Source: Xanthomarina sp. F1114 (GTDB lineage: Bacteria; Bacteroidota; Bacteroidia; Flavobacteriales; Flavobacteriaceae). Taken from it: 64,000 bases of DNA. The DNA is taken from positions 62,001 through 126,000 of the forward strand of contig NZ_JAPMLL010000003.1 in assembly GCF_026410255.1 (NCBI RefSeq), read 5' to 3'. The notes beneath the pieces were generated by a model, which searched no databases, was not told where the DNA came from, and saw nothing but the letters and a program-made list of their open reading frames with translations. Shown here piece by piece: positions 24,900 through 33,778 of this stretch. A program made the position numbers and the translations under genes. How positions within the stretch are numbered: position 1 is the stretch's first letter; each line of letters opens with the position of its first letter.

Positions 24900-25874
24900 T
24901 TACATGTCTAATAAATACGCAAATATTAATGGTGCAACAATGGTTGCATCGCTTTCAATTATAAATTTTGGAGTGTCAATATTTAGTTTTCCCCAAGTAA
25001 TTTTTTCATTTGGAACGGCTCCAGAATAAGACCCATAACTTGTTGTAGAGTCACTAATCTGGCAGAAATAACTCCAGAAAGGAGTTTCAGGCTGTTCCAT
25101 ATCTTGATATAACATTGGAACTACACAGATTGGAAAATCTCCAGAAATGCCTCCTCCTATTTGGAAGAAGCCAATTCCTTTGTCAGAGTTTTTTGGATAC
25201 CAATCTGCAAGGAAAGTCATATATTCAATTCCCGATTTCATGGTACTTGCTTTTAACTCTCCTTTAATGACGTAGCTTGCAAAAATATTCCCCATAGTAC
25301 TATCTTCCCATCCCGGGCAAATAATTGGTAAATTTTTCTCTGCAGCAGCGTACATCCAAGAGTCTTTTAAATCTATTTCATAATACTCTTCTAAAACACC
25401 AGAAAGCAGCATTTTGTACATATACTCATGTGGTAAATATCTCTCTCCTTTAGCTTCGGCTTCTTTCCAGATTTTTACAATATGTTTCTGTAAACGTCTA
25501 AAAGCTTCTTCTTCTGGAATACAAGTATCTGTAACTCTGTTAAGGCCTTTTTCCATTAAGTCCCATTCTTCTTGAGGAGTTAAATCTCTATAGTTTGGCA
25601 CACGTTTATAATGAGAATGCGCTACCAAATTCATAATATCTTCTTCTAAATTAGCTCCAGTACATGAAATAATATGCACTTTATCTTGACGAATCATTTC
25701 GGCAAAAATCTTTCCTATCTCCGCCGTACTCATTGCTCCTGCAAGAGACACTAACATTTTAGCTCCAGAGTTCAATTGGTCTTCGTACCCTTTTGCTGCA
25801 TCCACCAAGGCTGCTGCATTAAAGTGTAAATAATATTTTTCTATAAAATTTGAAATTGCTCCTTTAGTACTCAT
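24900..25874 (-). CDS. Deoxyhypusine synthase-like protein (lacks the usual catalytic Lys)
   Basis: A 324-residue Rossmann-fold protein of the deoxyhypusine synthase family. Family signs are VSLAGAMST (NAD loop), SCTGANLEEDI and SGAVPNEKITWGKL near the C-terminus. The GGG of the active-site region (240-242) is followed by ISGDF instead of the VVKHH of eukaryotic enzymes, so the Lys that forms the enzyme-imine intermediate appears replaced by Gly245. Bacteria lack eIF5A, so the substrate must differ; bacterial homologues are linked to homospermidine-type polyamine synthesis. Located after agmatinase with an 11-bp overlap, which supports a polyamine role. Confidence 0.85.
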   Translation of the reverse strand: MSTKGAISNFIEKYYLHFNAAALVDAAKGYEDQLNSGAKMLVSLAGAMSTAEIGKIFAEMIRQDKVHIISCTGANLEEDIMNLVAHSHYKRVPNYRDLTPQEEWDLMEKGLNRVTDTCIPEEEAFRRLQKHIVKIWKEAEAKGERYLPHEYMYKMLLSGVLEEYYEIDLKDSWMYAAAEKNLPIICPGWEDSTMGNIFASYVIKGELKASTMKSGIEYMTFLADWYPKNSDKGIGFFQIGGGISGDFPICVVPMLYQDMEQPETPFWSYFCQISDSTTSYGSYSGAVPNEKITWGKLNIDTPKFIIESDATIVAPLIFAYLLDM

Positions 25875-26805
25875 CTTCTTCGTTGAATTTAGAATTAGTA
25901 TTTTTATTTAGGTTTGAGTTATCGAAAGAATTATCAAATTCGTCCTCCACACCTTCATTTTTAAATTTATAACTTAACATTTTATAATACAATTTTGCAG
26001 CTAAGAAATCTGAAGATTTTTCAGTTTCATTAGGACATAACTCGACAATATCGAAACCTACTACATTTTTTTCGGCAAAAACTTGTTTTAAAAAATCTAG
26101 TGTTTCATACCATAAAAGTCCTCCTGGCTCTGGAGTTCCAGTGCTTGGCATAATGGACGGATCGAAAGCATCTAAGTCTATAGTTATAAATACATTCTCT
26201 GTCATTTGATCGGTAGCCGAGTCCATCCAGGTATCATCTATTGCCATTTCGTGTGCAAAATAAGTTTTTTCTTTATCCATAACAGTTGTTTCTACAACAT
26301 CCATAGATCGAATTCCTACCTGAATTAAGTTTGTATTTTGGCTAGCTTCATACACAGCGCAAGCATGGTTGCATTTTGAACCATGATATTCTTTGCGTAA
26401 ATCTGCATGAGCATCAATTTGTAAAACGGTTAGATTATCAAAACACTCGTTAAATGCTCTAATAGTTCCTATAGAAATAGAGTGTTCTCCTCCAAAGGCA
26501 GTAACAAATTTATTTCTTTTGATATACTTTTTTGTTGCCTGATGAACGGCTTCTACCATAGCTTCTGGCGATGAATTTTCTGTAACGGCATCTGCTAAAT
26601 AAACGCCTTGTTGATACACTTCAGTTTCAGTTTCAATGTCGTAAAGCTCCATATTTTCTGAAGCGTTTAAAAAAGCTTCCGGACCTTTATCGGCTCCTTT
26701 TTGCCAAGTACTTGTACCATCGTAAGGCACAGGAATCAAAACTATTTTAGCACTATCTAATTTTGAATATTCTTCTGGAATCCCAGCGTAAGTTTTTTTA
26801 CTCAT
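25864..26805 (-). CDS. speB: Agmatinase (ureohydrolase family)
   Basis: A 313-residue binuclear manganese ureohydrolase. The metal-ligand motifs are all present: GGEHSISIG, QIDAHADLR and ITIDLDAFDPSIMP. It hydrolyses agmatine to putrescine and urea. The arginine decarboxylase gene directly upstream supplies agmatine. The conserved fold ends near residue 280; a tail of about 33 residues rich in Asn, Asp and Glu follows and is not part of the family domain. The last 11 bp overlap the deoxyhypusine-synthase-like gene. Arginase is the alternative, but the context favours agmatinase. Confidence 0.9.
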   Translation of the reverse strand: MSKKTYAGIPEEYSKLDSAKIVLIPVPYDGTSTWQKGADKGPEAFLNASENMELYDIETETEVYQQGVYLADAVTENSSPEAMVEAVHQATKKYIKRNKFVTAFGGEHSISIGTIRAFNECFDNLTVLQIDAHADLRKEYHGSKCNHACAVYEASQNTNLIQVGIRSMDVVETTVMDKEKTYFAHEMAIDDTWMDSATDQMTENVFITIDLDAFDPSIMPSTGTPEPGGLLWYETLDFLKQVFAEKNVVGFDIVELCPNETEKSSDFLAAKLYYKMLSYKFKNEGVEDEFDNSFDNSNLNKNTNSKFNEEDEY

Positions 26806-26874
26806 TTTTTAATTTTATTTTTTTGGTGTAACATGCCAATCGCGATGTCTTAATTATTAATTTTTATCGTTTGG

Positions 26875-28284
26875 TTATTTCTCGCTCTTGTCTTGATAAC
26901 CTAAAATTTTAAGTAAATCTTCACTTTTTTGTTGTTCGCTAAATAATTCGGTCGAGATGTTTCCATCTGCATCCTTATTAATTAAAATATGTTTTGGTGA
27001 AGGTATTAAACAGTGTTGCAAACCTCCAAATCCACCAATAGTTTCTTGGTAAGCTCCAGTATTAAAGAAGCCAAGATATAAAGGTTTTTCTTTATTGTAT
27101 TTTGGTAAATAGATAGCGTTCATATGCTGTTCGCTGTTGTAATAATCGTCGCTATCGCAAGTTAATCCCCCTAATAAAACACGCTCGTAACTTTCATGCC
27201 ATCTATTAATTGGCAACATTATAAAGCGCTTATTAATAGCCCAAGTATCTGGTAGAGTTGTAATAAAAGACGAATTAATCATGTTCCACTTCTCACGATC
27301 GTTTTGTTGTTTTTGGTAAAGTACTTCATAAATAGCACCACCACTTTCACCTACAGTAAAACTACCAAATTCGGTAAAAATATTTGGAACAGGAACTTCT
27401 TCTTGCTCGCAAAACATTTTAATCTGATTAATAATTTCGTCTACCATATACTCGTAATCGTAATCGAATGCTAAAGAGTTTTTAATTGGAAATCCTCCTC
27501 CAATATTTAAACTATCTAAAGACGGACAAATTTGTTTTAAACTGGTATAAACTTTTAAACATTTAGAAAGCTCATTCCAATAGTATGCATTATCTCTAAT
27601 TCCTGTATTGATAAAAAAGTGAAGCATTTTAAGCTTTACCTTCTTATTGTCTTTAATTTGTTTATTATAAAACGGAACAATATTCTTATATCCAATCCCT
27701 AAACGAGAGGTATAAAATTCGAATTTTGGTTCTTCTTCTGAAGCGATACGAATTCCAATATTATATTTACCATTAATTTCTTCTGAAAGCAAATCAATCT
27801 CCTCGTAATTATCAATAATTGGAATACAGTTTTTATGTCCATTATTTATTAGTCTGGCAATATTTGTAACATATTGTGCACGTTTAAAACCATTACTAAT
27901 TACATATGTTTTGTCTGTGATTTTTCCTTCGGATTTTAAGTTTTCAACAATATCAATATCGAAAGCAGAAGAGGTTTCAATATGAATATCGTTACTTAAA
28001 GCTTCGTTTAAAACATGCTTAAAATGCGAGCTTTTTGTACAATAACAATAATGGTATTTGCCTTTATATTTATGATTTTTTATAGCCTTTGCAAACCATT
28101 CTTTTGCTCGACCAATATTATTAGAAATCTGTGGTAAATAAGTGAATTTTAACGGAGTTCCGTATTCTTCAACCAAACCCATTAAGTCTATATCATGAAA
28201 TTGAAGATGTTTATCTTCTAGTTTAAATTCTTCCTGAGGGAAATAAAAAGTCTGATTGATTAAATCAATATATTTTGTATTCAT
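26875..28284 (-). CDS. Arginine decarboxylase, alanine-racemase-fold type
   Basis: A 469-residue PLP enzyme of fold type III (PF02784). The PLP lysine lies in HYCYCTKSSHF in the N-terminal barrel, the phosphate-binding Gly-rich turn is LNIGGGFPI, and the catalytic Cys region is VLLGGLTCDSDDYY. The length is shorter than classical SpeA (about 650) and matches the short arginine decarboxylases of Bacteroidota. It would make agmatine for the next gene, agmatinase. It is the first gene of the polyamine operon, with a 493-bp divergent gap upstream that should hold its promoter. Confidence 0.85.
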   Translation of the reverse strand: MNTKYIDLINQTFYFPQEEFKLEDKHLQFHDIDLMGLVEEYGTPLKFTYLPQISNNIGRAKEWFAKAIKNHKYKGKYHYCYCTKSSHFKHVLNEALSNDIHIETSSAFDIDIVENLKSEGKITDKTYVISNGFKRAQYVTNIARLINNGHKNCIPIIDNYEEIDLLSEEINGKYNIGIRIASEEEPKFEFYTSRLGIGYKNIVPFYNKQIKDNKKVKLKMLHFFINTGIRDNAYYWNELSKCLKVYTSLKQICPSLDSLNIGGGFPIKNSLAFDYDYEYMVDEIINQIKMFCEQEEVPVPNIFTEFGSFTVGESGGAIYEVLYQKQQNDREKWNMINSSFITTLPDTWAINKRFIMLPINRWHESYERVLLGGLTCDSDDYYNSEQHMNAIYLPKYNKEKPLYLGFFNTGAYQETIGGFGGLQHCLIPSPKHILINKDADGNISTELFSEQQKSEDLLKILGYQDKSEK

Positions 28285-28777
28285 TTTTTGTTTTTAAAAT
28301 TGTGATTATTCAAATCTTGTACTAAACTAACCTTTTAAAGGTAAACAATAATAAAAACATATCAAACTTGAATTTGATTATGGGTTGTAGGCATAAAGCC
28401 ATAGATATGCTGACTAGCACATATGGATAAGATGGAAGATAGCTTTAAAATTCGGTTGCTTAATCTGTAAGCTGCTTTTGATAATGACTTCCTATTAATC
28501 AAAGGCCCGAACGTAAAAACATAGTTCAATTGTTCAGCTTAATAAGTTGCAAAAGAAATACTTTTTTTTATAAAACTATTCTTTTTTTAAAAAATTTTTG
28601 GGTTTTTATTTTTTGTAAAAACCCCCTCATAATCAGACGCTAAACAACTGGTTAAAACATAATTACAACATCAATATAAAAATTCGTAATTTAGAGCTTT
28701 AGCAAAAGAGTTTGTTTGCTTTTAAAAGCTTAAATAGTTAAAAACAAACATGAATTTATAATTTTAAAACATTAAAA
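28285..28777. other. Long divergent intergenic region, polyamine operon / orphan 79-residue gene
   Basis: 493 bp without an open frame I would accept. It is strongly AT-rich near 28560-28620 and contains a 9-bp inverted repeat (28600-28608 with 28616-28624). No exact TAnnTTTG promoter was found on either strand in the parts I scanned. The stretch 28380-28560 is less AT-rich than the rest and could hold a small RNA or a decayed sequence, but I cannot identify it. Confidence 0.4.
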
Positions 28778-29017
28778 ATGTCAGAACAAGTTCAATTAGT
28801 ACCAAACAATTCCCTTATTACAAAAACACCTGAAGAAGGCAGACAATTAGCTGTAAAAATGGCAAGACTTATTATTAAAGTAACTCAGCCAGATGCTAAA
28901 GTAAGAGAGAGATTACGTCCTGTTTATGCCGAAGACGCTGCTATGTTGCTAGCTGTAGGCCAAACCGTAGCAACCGAATTTGCTACTATTGCAGCCGCCA
29001 ATAATTATTGGAAATAA
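28778..29017 (+). CDS. Small orphan protein of unknown function, 79 residues
   Basis: A 79-residue soluble protein. It reads as two amphipathic helices, EEGRQLAVKMARLIIKV and then DAAMLLAVGQTVATEFATIAAANNYW, with no signal peptide and no known motif. A strong terminator follows at once and a 493-bp region precedes, so it is a single-gene unit. The codon use and the clean ATG with an A-rich leader suggest a real, possibly well-expressed gene. Function unknown. Confidence 0.7.
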   Translation: MSEQVQLVPNNSLITKTPEEGRQLAVKMARLIIKVTQPDAKVRERLRPVYAEDAAMLLAVGQTVATEFATIAAANNYWK

Positions 29018-29035
29018 TTAAAAAAATGCATAAAA

Positions 29036-29084
29036 AAAATCAACTAATTAGAAGTAATTGAATTCTAATTAGTTGATTTTTATA
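29036..29084. terminator. Bidirectional terminator between convergent genes
   Basis: A perfect 18-bp inverted repeat (29036-29053 with 29063-29080) around a 9-base loop, with A runs before and T runs after. It lies between the stops of the 79-residue gene and the pseudouridine-synthase-like gene and can serve both strands. Confidence 0.9.
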
Positions 29085-29102
29085 ATTAAGAGGGAAAAGG
29101 AG

Positions 29103-30011
29103 CTACAACATTTTCAGAGTATTTAATTCTTGCTCTGTAAGGTGTTTCCAATGTCCTCTAGGAATATCTTTTTTGGTAAGATGCCCAATAGCCACGCAGT
29201 CTACACTAATAATATCGTACTTTAACTCGTCGAAAATAGTTCTTAGAATGGTGTTTCCTGTATTTTTAATTTTTAGACCTATCTCTTTTTTAGAGGCTCC
29301 TTCAATATAACTAATCTCTTCAACAGCAATTAATTTTCCATCTACTTTAAAACCTTCTCTAATTTTTTTAAGATCGTCCATTTTCAAATTTTTATCTAAT
29401 TCAATATGAAATAAACGCGGTACACCATGTTTAGAATTAGTAAATTTTGCTGCCACATTGTCGTCGTTAGTAAACAATAGAAGTCCTTTAGAATTTCTAC
29501 CTAAACGTCCTATTGGTTTTATTCTTGAATCTGTTGCATTGGCAACTAAGTCCATAACCGTTCTTCCCTTACCTTCTGCCGTAGTTGTTGCAAAACCTTT
29601 AGGTTTATTAAGTAATACGTATGCTTTCTTTTCCGGGGTTATTCTTCTACCGTCGTAACGAACGTCGTCTTCCAACTTCACCTTATAACCCATTTCGGTT
29701 ACAACCTTCCCGTTTACAGATACTAAACCAATAGCAATATGCTCATCTGCTTCTCTTCGAGAACAAATACCAGAATTAGCGATATATTTATTTAAACGAA
29801 TTTCGTTTGAATTGGATTTCTTTGGCGCTGACTTTTTATTCTCCTGAGCTTTTGAAGAAGAAAACGCTTGTTTTTTTAAAGGCGAATTTCCTCTAGCATA
29901 ACTTTTCTGCTTATCCGAACCGGCTCCACGACTTGATTGGCTAGCTCCTCCTTTTTCCTGTCCTCTTCCAGAAGACTTTCTCTTACTACTGCTACCTTGA
30001 TGTCTACTCAT
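29103..30011 (-). CDS. RluB/RsuA-family pseudouridine synthase-like protein, catalytic Asp replaced
   Basis: A 302-residue protein. The first 68 residues are a basic, Ser/Lys/Gly-rich tail, then an S4 RNA-binding domain (RLNKYIANSGICSRREADE), then the pseudouridine synthase domain with YVLLNKPKGF. The catalytic motif normally reads GRLD; here it is GRLGRNSKGLLLFTND, so the essential Asp is Gly171 (codon GGT at 29499-29501, one base from GAT). The C-terminal Arg-rich motif is also changed to NTILRTIFDEL. It may be an RNA-binding protein without synthase activity, or use another acid. The RNA target is unknown. Confidence 0.82.
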   Translation of the reverse strand: MSRHQGSSSKRKSSGRGQEKGGASQSSRGAGSDKQKSYARGNSPLKKQAFSSSKAQENKKSAPKKSNSNEIRLNKYIANSGICSRREADEHIAIGLVSVNGKVVTEMGYKVKLEDDVRYDGRRITPEKKAYVLLNKPKGFATTTAEGKGRTVMDLVANATDSRIKPIGRLGRNSKGLLLFTNDDNVAAKFTNSKHGVPRLFHIELDKNLKMDDLKKIREGFKVDGKLIAVEEISYIEGASKKEIGLKIKNTGNTILRTIFDELKYDIISVDCVAIGHLTKKDIPRGHWKHLTEQELNTLKML

Positions 30012-30117
30012 ATTCTTTTCCCATAAAAACGGGAATATTTTTTTAATTAAAACTTACTAAATGTTGGCACAAAGATACAGAAAGACCTTTTGCTTTCAAG
30101 CAACTAAGCCATAAATA

Positions 30118-31020
30118 TTAAATTCTATTAAGTACTAAGTCTATATTTATTAGCATGATACTGAAAACACCTGCTACAATAATAAACTTTAAAATGTTGT
30201 GTAATAATAAATAGTGAGTCTTAGTTTTCGATGCCCAAAGCAGAATAATAAACAGAAGTAATAAGGAAGCACTCAAATAAAAAAAATATACCATTTGTCC
30301 CACATGAAAGTGAAACAATAAATAATAAGTTGGAATAGTAGTTAATAAAGCTAAGATAGTTAACATGACTTTTGAAACATTTTCGCCATAAACAATAGGA
30401 ATGGTTTGATAATTTAAAACCAAATCTCCTTTTATATTTTCTAAATCTTTGGTCAATTCTCGCATAGAAATAATTAGAAACAGAAAGGCTGCATGGACAA
30501 AAATTACATGTTCAAAGTTTTTATAATATATAAAAATGGCAAAAAATGGTGTAATGGTTAAGATTGCCGAAGTTAAATTTCCAATAAATGGTAGTTTTTT
30601 TAATTTATGCGAATAAAACCAAATAGCGAAAATATATAACGAAAAGAAGACAACAGCTCTAAACGAAACATAACTAGCCATAATTACAGCCATAAAGTTA
30701 AGCACGAAATACAGAGACAATTTGGTATTCTGGCTAACCAATCTATCTAATTGAGACTTTTGTGGCCGATTGATTAAATCCTTTTCCGAATCGTAGAAAT
30801 TATTAATAATATAACCACCTGCAATAGTAGCAGCAGATGCCAGCACCAACATTAAAAGGTTTACATCTAAAACAACTTCCCGTAAGGGTAAATCGTGAGC
30901 AAGAATATAAATAGCTGTTAAATACTGAGCAAAAACAACAATAAGAATATTATATCCTCTAACTACAGAAAACATGCTGAAAAACTTAAGTAGAATGTGT
31001 TTCTGTCTTCTGGTAAACAT
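30118..31020 (-). CDS. UbiA-family prenyltransferase (GGGP geranylgeranyltransferase-like)
   Basis: A 300-residue membrane protein with about eight or nine hydrophobic segments. The first Asp-rich motif is NNFYDSEKDLINRP and the second lies near RELTKDLENIKGD (Asp-x-x-x-Asp). These bind prenyl diphosphate through magnesium. Flavobacterial members are commonly named geranylgeranylglycerol-phosphate geranylgeranyltransferase. The gene sits beside mevalonate kinase and diphosphomevalonate decarboxylase, which supply isoprenoid precursors. The acceptor is not fixed by sequence: archaeal-like ether lipid, quinone or another ring are alternatives. Confidence 0.82.
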   Translation of the reverse strand: MFTRRQKHILLKFFSMFSVVRGYNILIVVFAQYLTAIYILAHDLPLREVVLDVNLLMLVLASAATIAGGYIINNFYDSEKDLINRPQKSQLDRLVSQNTKLSLYFVLNFMAVIMASYVSFRAVVFFSLYIFAIWFYSHKLKKLPFIGNLTSAILTITPFFAIFIYYKNFEHVIFVHAAFLFLIISMRELTKDLENIKGDLVLNYQTIPIVYGENVSKVMLTILALLTTIPTYYLLFHFHVGQMVYFFYLSASLLLLFIILLWASKTKTHYLLLHNILKFIIVAGVFSIMLINIDLVLNRI

Positions 31021-31073
31021 TTGTCTAAAGTAAAATAAGATTCTCTGACATTGGTAAGAATAGTATTGGTTAC

Positions 31074-32003
31074 CTAAAAATTATAAACCACTTCTAAGTT
31101 ATAATCTTTAAGAGATTGTTTTGCTTTGTCAATATCCTCCGTAAAACCAAGAATATATCCGCCACCTCCAGAACCGCAAAGTTTTAGGTAGTATTCATTT
31201 GTTTCGATACCTTTTTTCCATAGTTCATGAAACTGCTGCGGAATCATAGGCTTAAAGTGACTTAACACCACTTTTGACAATTTTTTAGTATTCCCAAATA
31301 AGGATTTAATATCGCCTTTAAGAAAATCGTCTACACAAGCATCTGTATGTTTTATAAACTGATTTTTAAGCATGTTTCTAAAGCCTTCTTGCTTCATGTT
31401 TTCCATAAAAATACTCACCATTGGAGCGGTTTCTCCTGTAATACCACTATCAATTAAAAAAACCGCATTTTTACCTTCGGTATTTTGAGAAGGAATTCCT
31501 GTAGCTTCTATATTATCTTTAGAATTAATAAGAATTGGAATACTTAAATAACTATTTAAAGGATCTAATCCTGAAGATTTTCCATGGAAAAAAGACTCCA
31601 TAGCAGAGAAAATTGCTTTTAATTTTAATAGTTTTTCTCTAGTTAAATTCTCTAGAACTGTAATTTTATCGAAGGCATATTGATCGTAAATAGCAGCTAC
31701 TAATGCGCCACTACTTCCAACTCCGTATCCTTGAGGTATTGAAGAATCAAAATACATTCCAGCATCGACATCTTGCTGAAGTTTTTCAAAGTCGAAGCTA
31801 ACTAAAGAGGCATCCACATTTTTAAGAAAAGCCACGAAACGACGCAAACCTTCGTTAGATTTAATAGCAACTTCAGAAGTGCCATCTCCCATTTTTAATG
31901 CACCATTATAAAAATTATAAGGTATTGATAAACCTTTGGAATCTTTGATGATTCCATATTCTCCGAAGAGTAATATTTTTGAGTAAAAAAGGGGTCCTTT
32001 CAT
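31074..32003 (-). CDS. Mevalonate kinase-like GHMP kinase
   Basis: A 309-residue GHMP kinase. ATG 32003 is chosen over a TTG 27 bp upstream because the conserved start KGPLFYSKILLFGEYGI follows it directly. The ATP loop is PQGYGVGSSGALVAAIYD, and the third GHMP motif is KLCGSGGGGYILGF near the end. It phosphorylates mevalonate in the isoprenoid pathway; the neighbour diphosphomevalonate decarboxylase supports this over other GHMP kinases. The 63-bp gap to that gene suggests one transcript. Confidence 0.88.
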   Translation of the reverse strand: MKGPLFYSKILLFGEYGIIKDSKGLSIPYNFYNGALKMGDGTSEVAIKSNEGLRRFVAFLKNVDASLVSFDFEKLQQDVDAGMYFDSSIPQGYGVGSSGALVAAIYDQYAFDKITVLENLTREKLLKLKAIFSAMESFFHGKSSGLDPLNSYLSIPILINSKDNIEATGIPSQNTEGKNAVFLIDSGITGETAPMVSIFMENMKQEGFRNMLKNQFIKHTDACVDDFLKGDIKSLFGNTKKLSKVVLSHFKPMIPQQFHELWKKGIETNEYYLKLCGSGGGGYILGFTEDIDKAKQSLKDYNLEVVYNF

Positions 32004-32066
32004 AAAATAGTATTCAGTCTCAGCGTACAATAATTAACAACTGTTATTCAAATATACGTAATAAAA

Positions 32067-33146
32067 TTATAATTGGTTTGCACCAAATCCAATTTGATCG
32101 CAAATATATTGTTCGTTTTGACAATATGCAACTAATTCATTCTTAATGAAGTCTAAGATAACCTTAGCTTCTTTTTTAGGATAAAGCACATGCACATTTG
32201 CGCCAGCATCCAAGGTAAATCCAATATGCAAACCTGTACTTTCTCTAAAACTCCAGATTTTATTGATAATTTCAAGTGTATTGGGTTTCATTAAAATAAA
32301 ATACGGCATACTTGTCATCATCATGGCATGCAAGGTCAGAGCTTCACTTTCCATCAAAGCTATAAACTTGTTTAAATCTCCAGATTCAAGAATGGGTTTT
32401 AGTTTTTCAAGATTTTCATGCGCTTGCTTAAAACGGTTTTCTGCATAGGGATGCGCATGCATTAAATTATGCCCAACGGTACTGCTAACTTGTTTTTCGC
32501 CTTTATCAACTAGTAAAATAGTATCTTGATACTCTTTAAAATTCTCATGAACCTGATATGGATATTTTGTTCCATATAAATCGCTACTTCCCGATATTGC
32601 ATCTGTTTGTCCCCAAACTATTATATCGCCTTCAAGACTTCTACAAGCAGAACCCGAACCTAAACGCGCTAAAAATGAGGCCTTTTGATTAAAATAATTG
32701 GTTGTCATTTCTGGATTTAATTGCTTTTCTGTGCTCATGAAGCATAAAGCCAAAGCACTCATTCCCGAAGCAGAAGATGCAATTCCAGAACTATGAGGAA
32801 AGGTATTTGTGGTTTCAATTTTAAAGTGATAATTCTTCAGAAAAGGTAAATAAACATGGATTCGTTTTAAAAAGGTTTCGATTTTTGGTTTAAAATCGTC
32901 TTTCTTTTCGCCGTCTAGATATACTTCAAATGAAAAATCAGTGTCTGACACTTTTGTTCTATATGATAATTCGGTAATGGTTTTACAGTTATTCAAAGTA
33001 AAACTAATAGATGGGTTTGCCGGAATTTGGTTTTCCTTTTTTCCCCAGTATTTTACTAAAGCAATATTACTTGGCGATTCCCAAGTAACTTTTCCGTTTT
33101 CAAGTGTTTTTGAATATGCGCTAGGTATAAAATCTGTCTCTGTCAT
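32067..33146 (-). CDS. mvaD: Diphosphomevalonate decarboxylase
   Basis: A 359-residue GHMP-fold enzyme that decarboxylates mevalonate diphosphate to isopentenyl diphosphate with ATP. Diagnostic segments are ALVKYWGKK, NPSISFTLN, the phosphate loop FPHSSGIASSASGMSALAL and the GSGSACRSLEG motif, followed by a late LDAGANVHVL. The length agrees with the family. It is the first of three isoprenoid genes on this strand (with mevalonate kinase and the UbiA enzyme). A terminator precedes it, so a promoter should lie in the 83-bp gap. Confidence 0.93.
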   Translation of the reverse strand: MTETDFIPSAYSKTLENGKVTWESPSNIALVKYWGKKENQIPANPSISFTLNNCKTITELSYRTKVSDTDFSFEVYLDGEKKDDFKPKIETFLKRIHVYLPFLKNYHFKIETTNTFPHSSGIASSASGMSALALCFMSTEKQLNPEMTTNYFNQKASFLARLGSGSACRSLEGDIIVWGQTDAISGSSDLYGTKYPYQVHENFKEYQDTILLVDKGEKQVSSTVGHNLMHAHPYAENRFKQAHENLEKLKPILESGDLNKFIALMESEALTLHAMMMTSMPYFILMKPNTLEIINKIWSFRESTGLHIGFTLDAGANVHVLYPKKEAKVILDFIKNELVAYCQNEQYICDQIGFGANQL

Positions 33147-33162
33147 TTACTGTTTTTATTCT

Positions 33163-33192
33163 AAAAAAAAGACTGTCTAAGGACAGGTTTTT
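33163..33192 (-). terminator. Terminator after DUF1697 gene (minus strand)
   Basis: On the minus strand a 5-bp stem with wobble extension (33173-33177 with 33182-33186, four-base loop) is followed by eight T (A run at 33163-33170 on the plus strand). It separates the toxin/DUF1697 genes from mvaD. Confidence 0.65.
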
Positions 33193-33229
33193 TATTTGTT
33201 TACTTATGAGATGCAAAAATAAGGAATAT

Positions 33230-33778
33230 CTAAGGTTCTTTTTCACTTTTCAAAGACATTGCTATTAACTTTAGCATCGTATTATAATTTCTAGCGGTTG
33301 CAAATGTATTGAGTTTACCTTCAAAATAATTTACATTGAATTTAGCCTTTCCAAAACCTTTCTCACTAAAAAAATAAATACAATTCTTTATGATTTTATA
33401 TTCTTCGTCCTCATAAACTTTCTTAGAAGCAACTTTAATTAAGTCTGGACTTGGTGTGTTGTGCAGCATGACAAAATAACTTGACTTCTTTTTTTCTTCC
33501 GAAAATGGACAGGTATCAAAAATACATTCCAAATCCTGTCTTGTTTTTGCTAAAACAGATACTTCATATCCAAATTTTTTAAAAATGGTAGTCTTGACAA
33601 TTTCTTCTATATCTAATAGACTCTTTTCTGAAGACTGTAAAACAATATTTCCACTTTGTATATACGTTTCTACATTTTTAAAACCTGTATTAGATAGTAA
33701 TTCACGCAAATCTGCCATGAGGATTTTTTTATGTCCCCCAACGTTAATTCCTTTTAGAAAAATGATGTAATTATTCAA
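33230..33778 (-). CDS. DUF1697 family protein
   Basis: A 182-residue protein with the DUF1697 start motif YIIFLKGINVGG and then MADLRELLSNTGF and TYIQSGNIVL. The family has no known activity. The only start that keeps the conserved N-terminus is TTG at 33778, which directly follows the TAA of the toxin gene in the same reading frame. Translation therefore depends on re-initiation or on stop-codon readthrough. A terminator follows the gene. Confidence 0.85.
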   Translation of the reverse strand: MNNYIIFLKGINVGGHKKILMADLRELLSNTGFKNVETYIQSGNIVLQSSEKSLLDIEEIVKTTIFKKFGYEVSVLAKTRQDLECIFDTCPFSEEKKKSSYFVMLHNTPSPDLIKVASKKVYEDEEYKIIKNCIYFFSEKGFGKAKFNVNYFEGKLNTFATARNYNTMLKLIAMSLKSEKEP

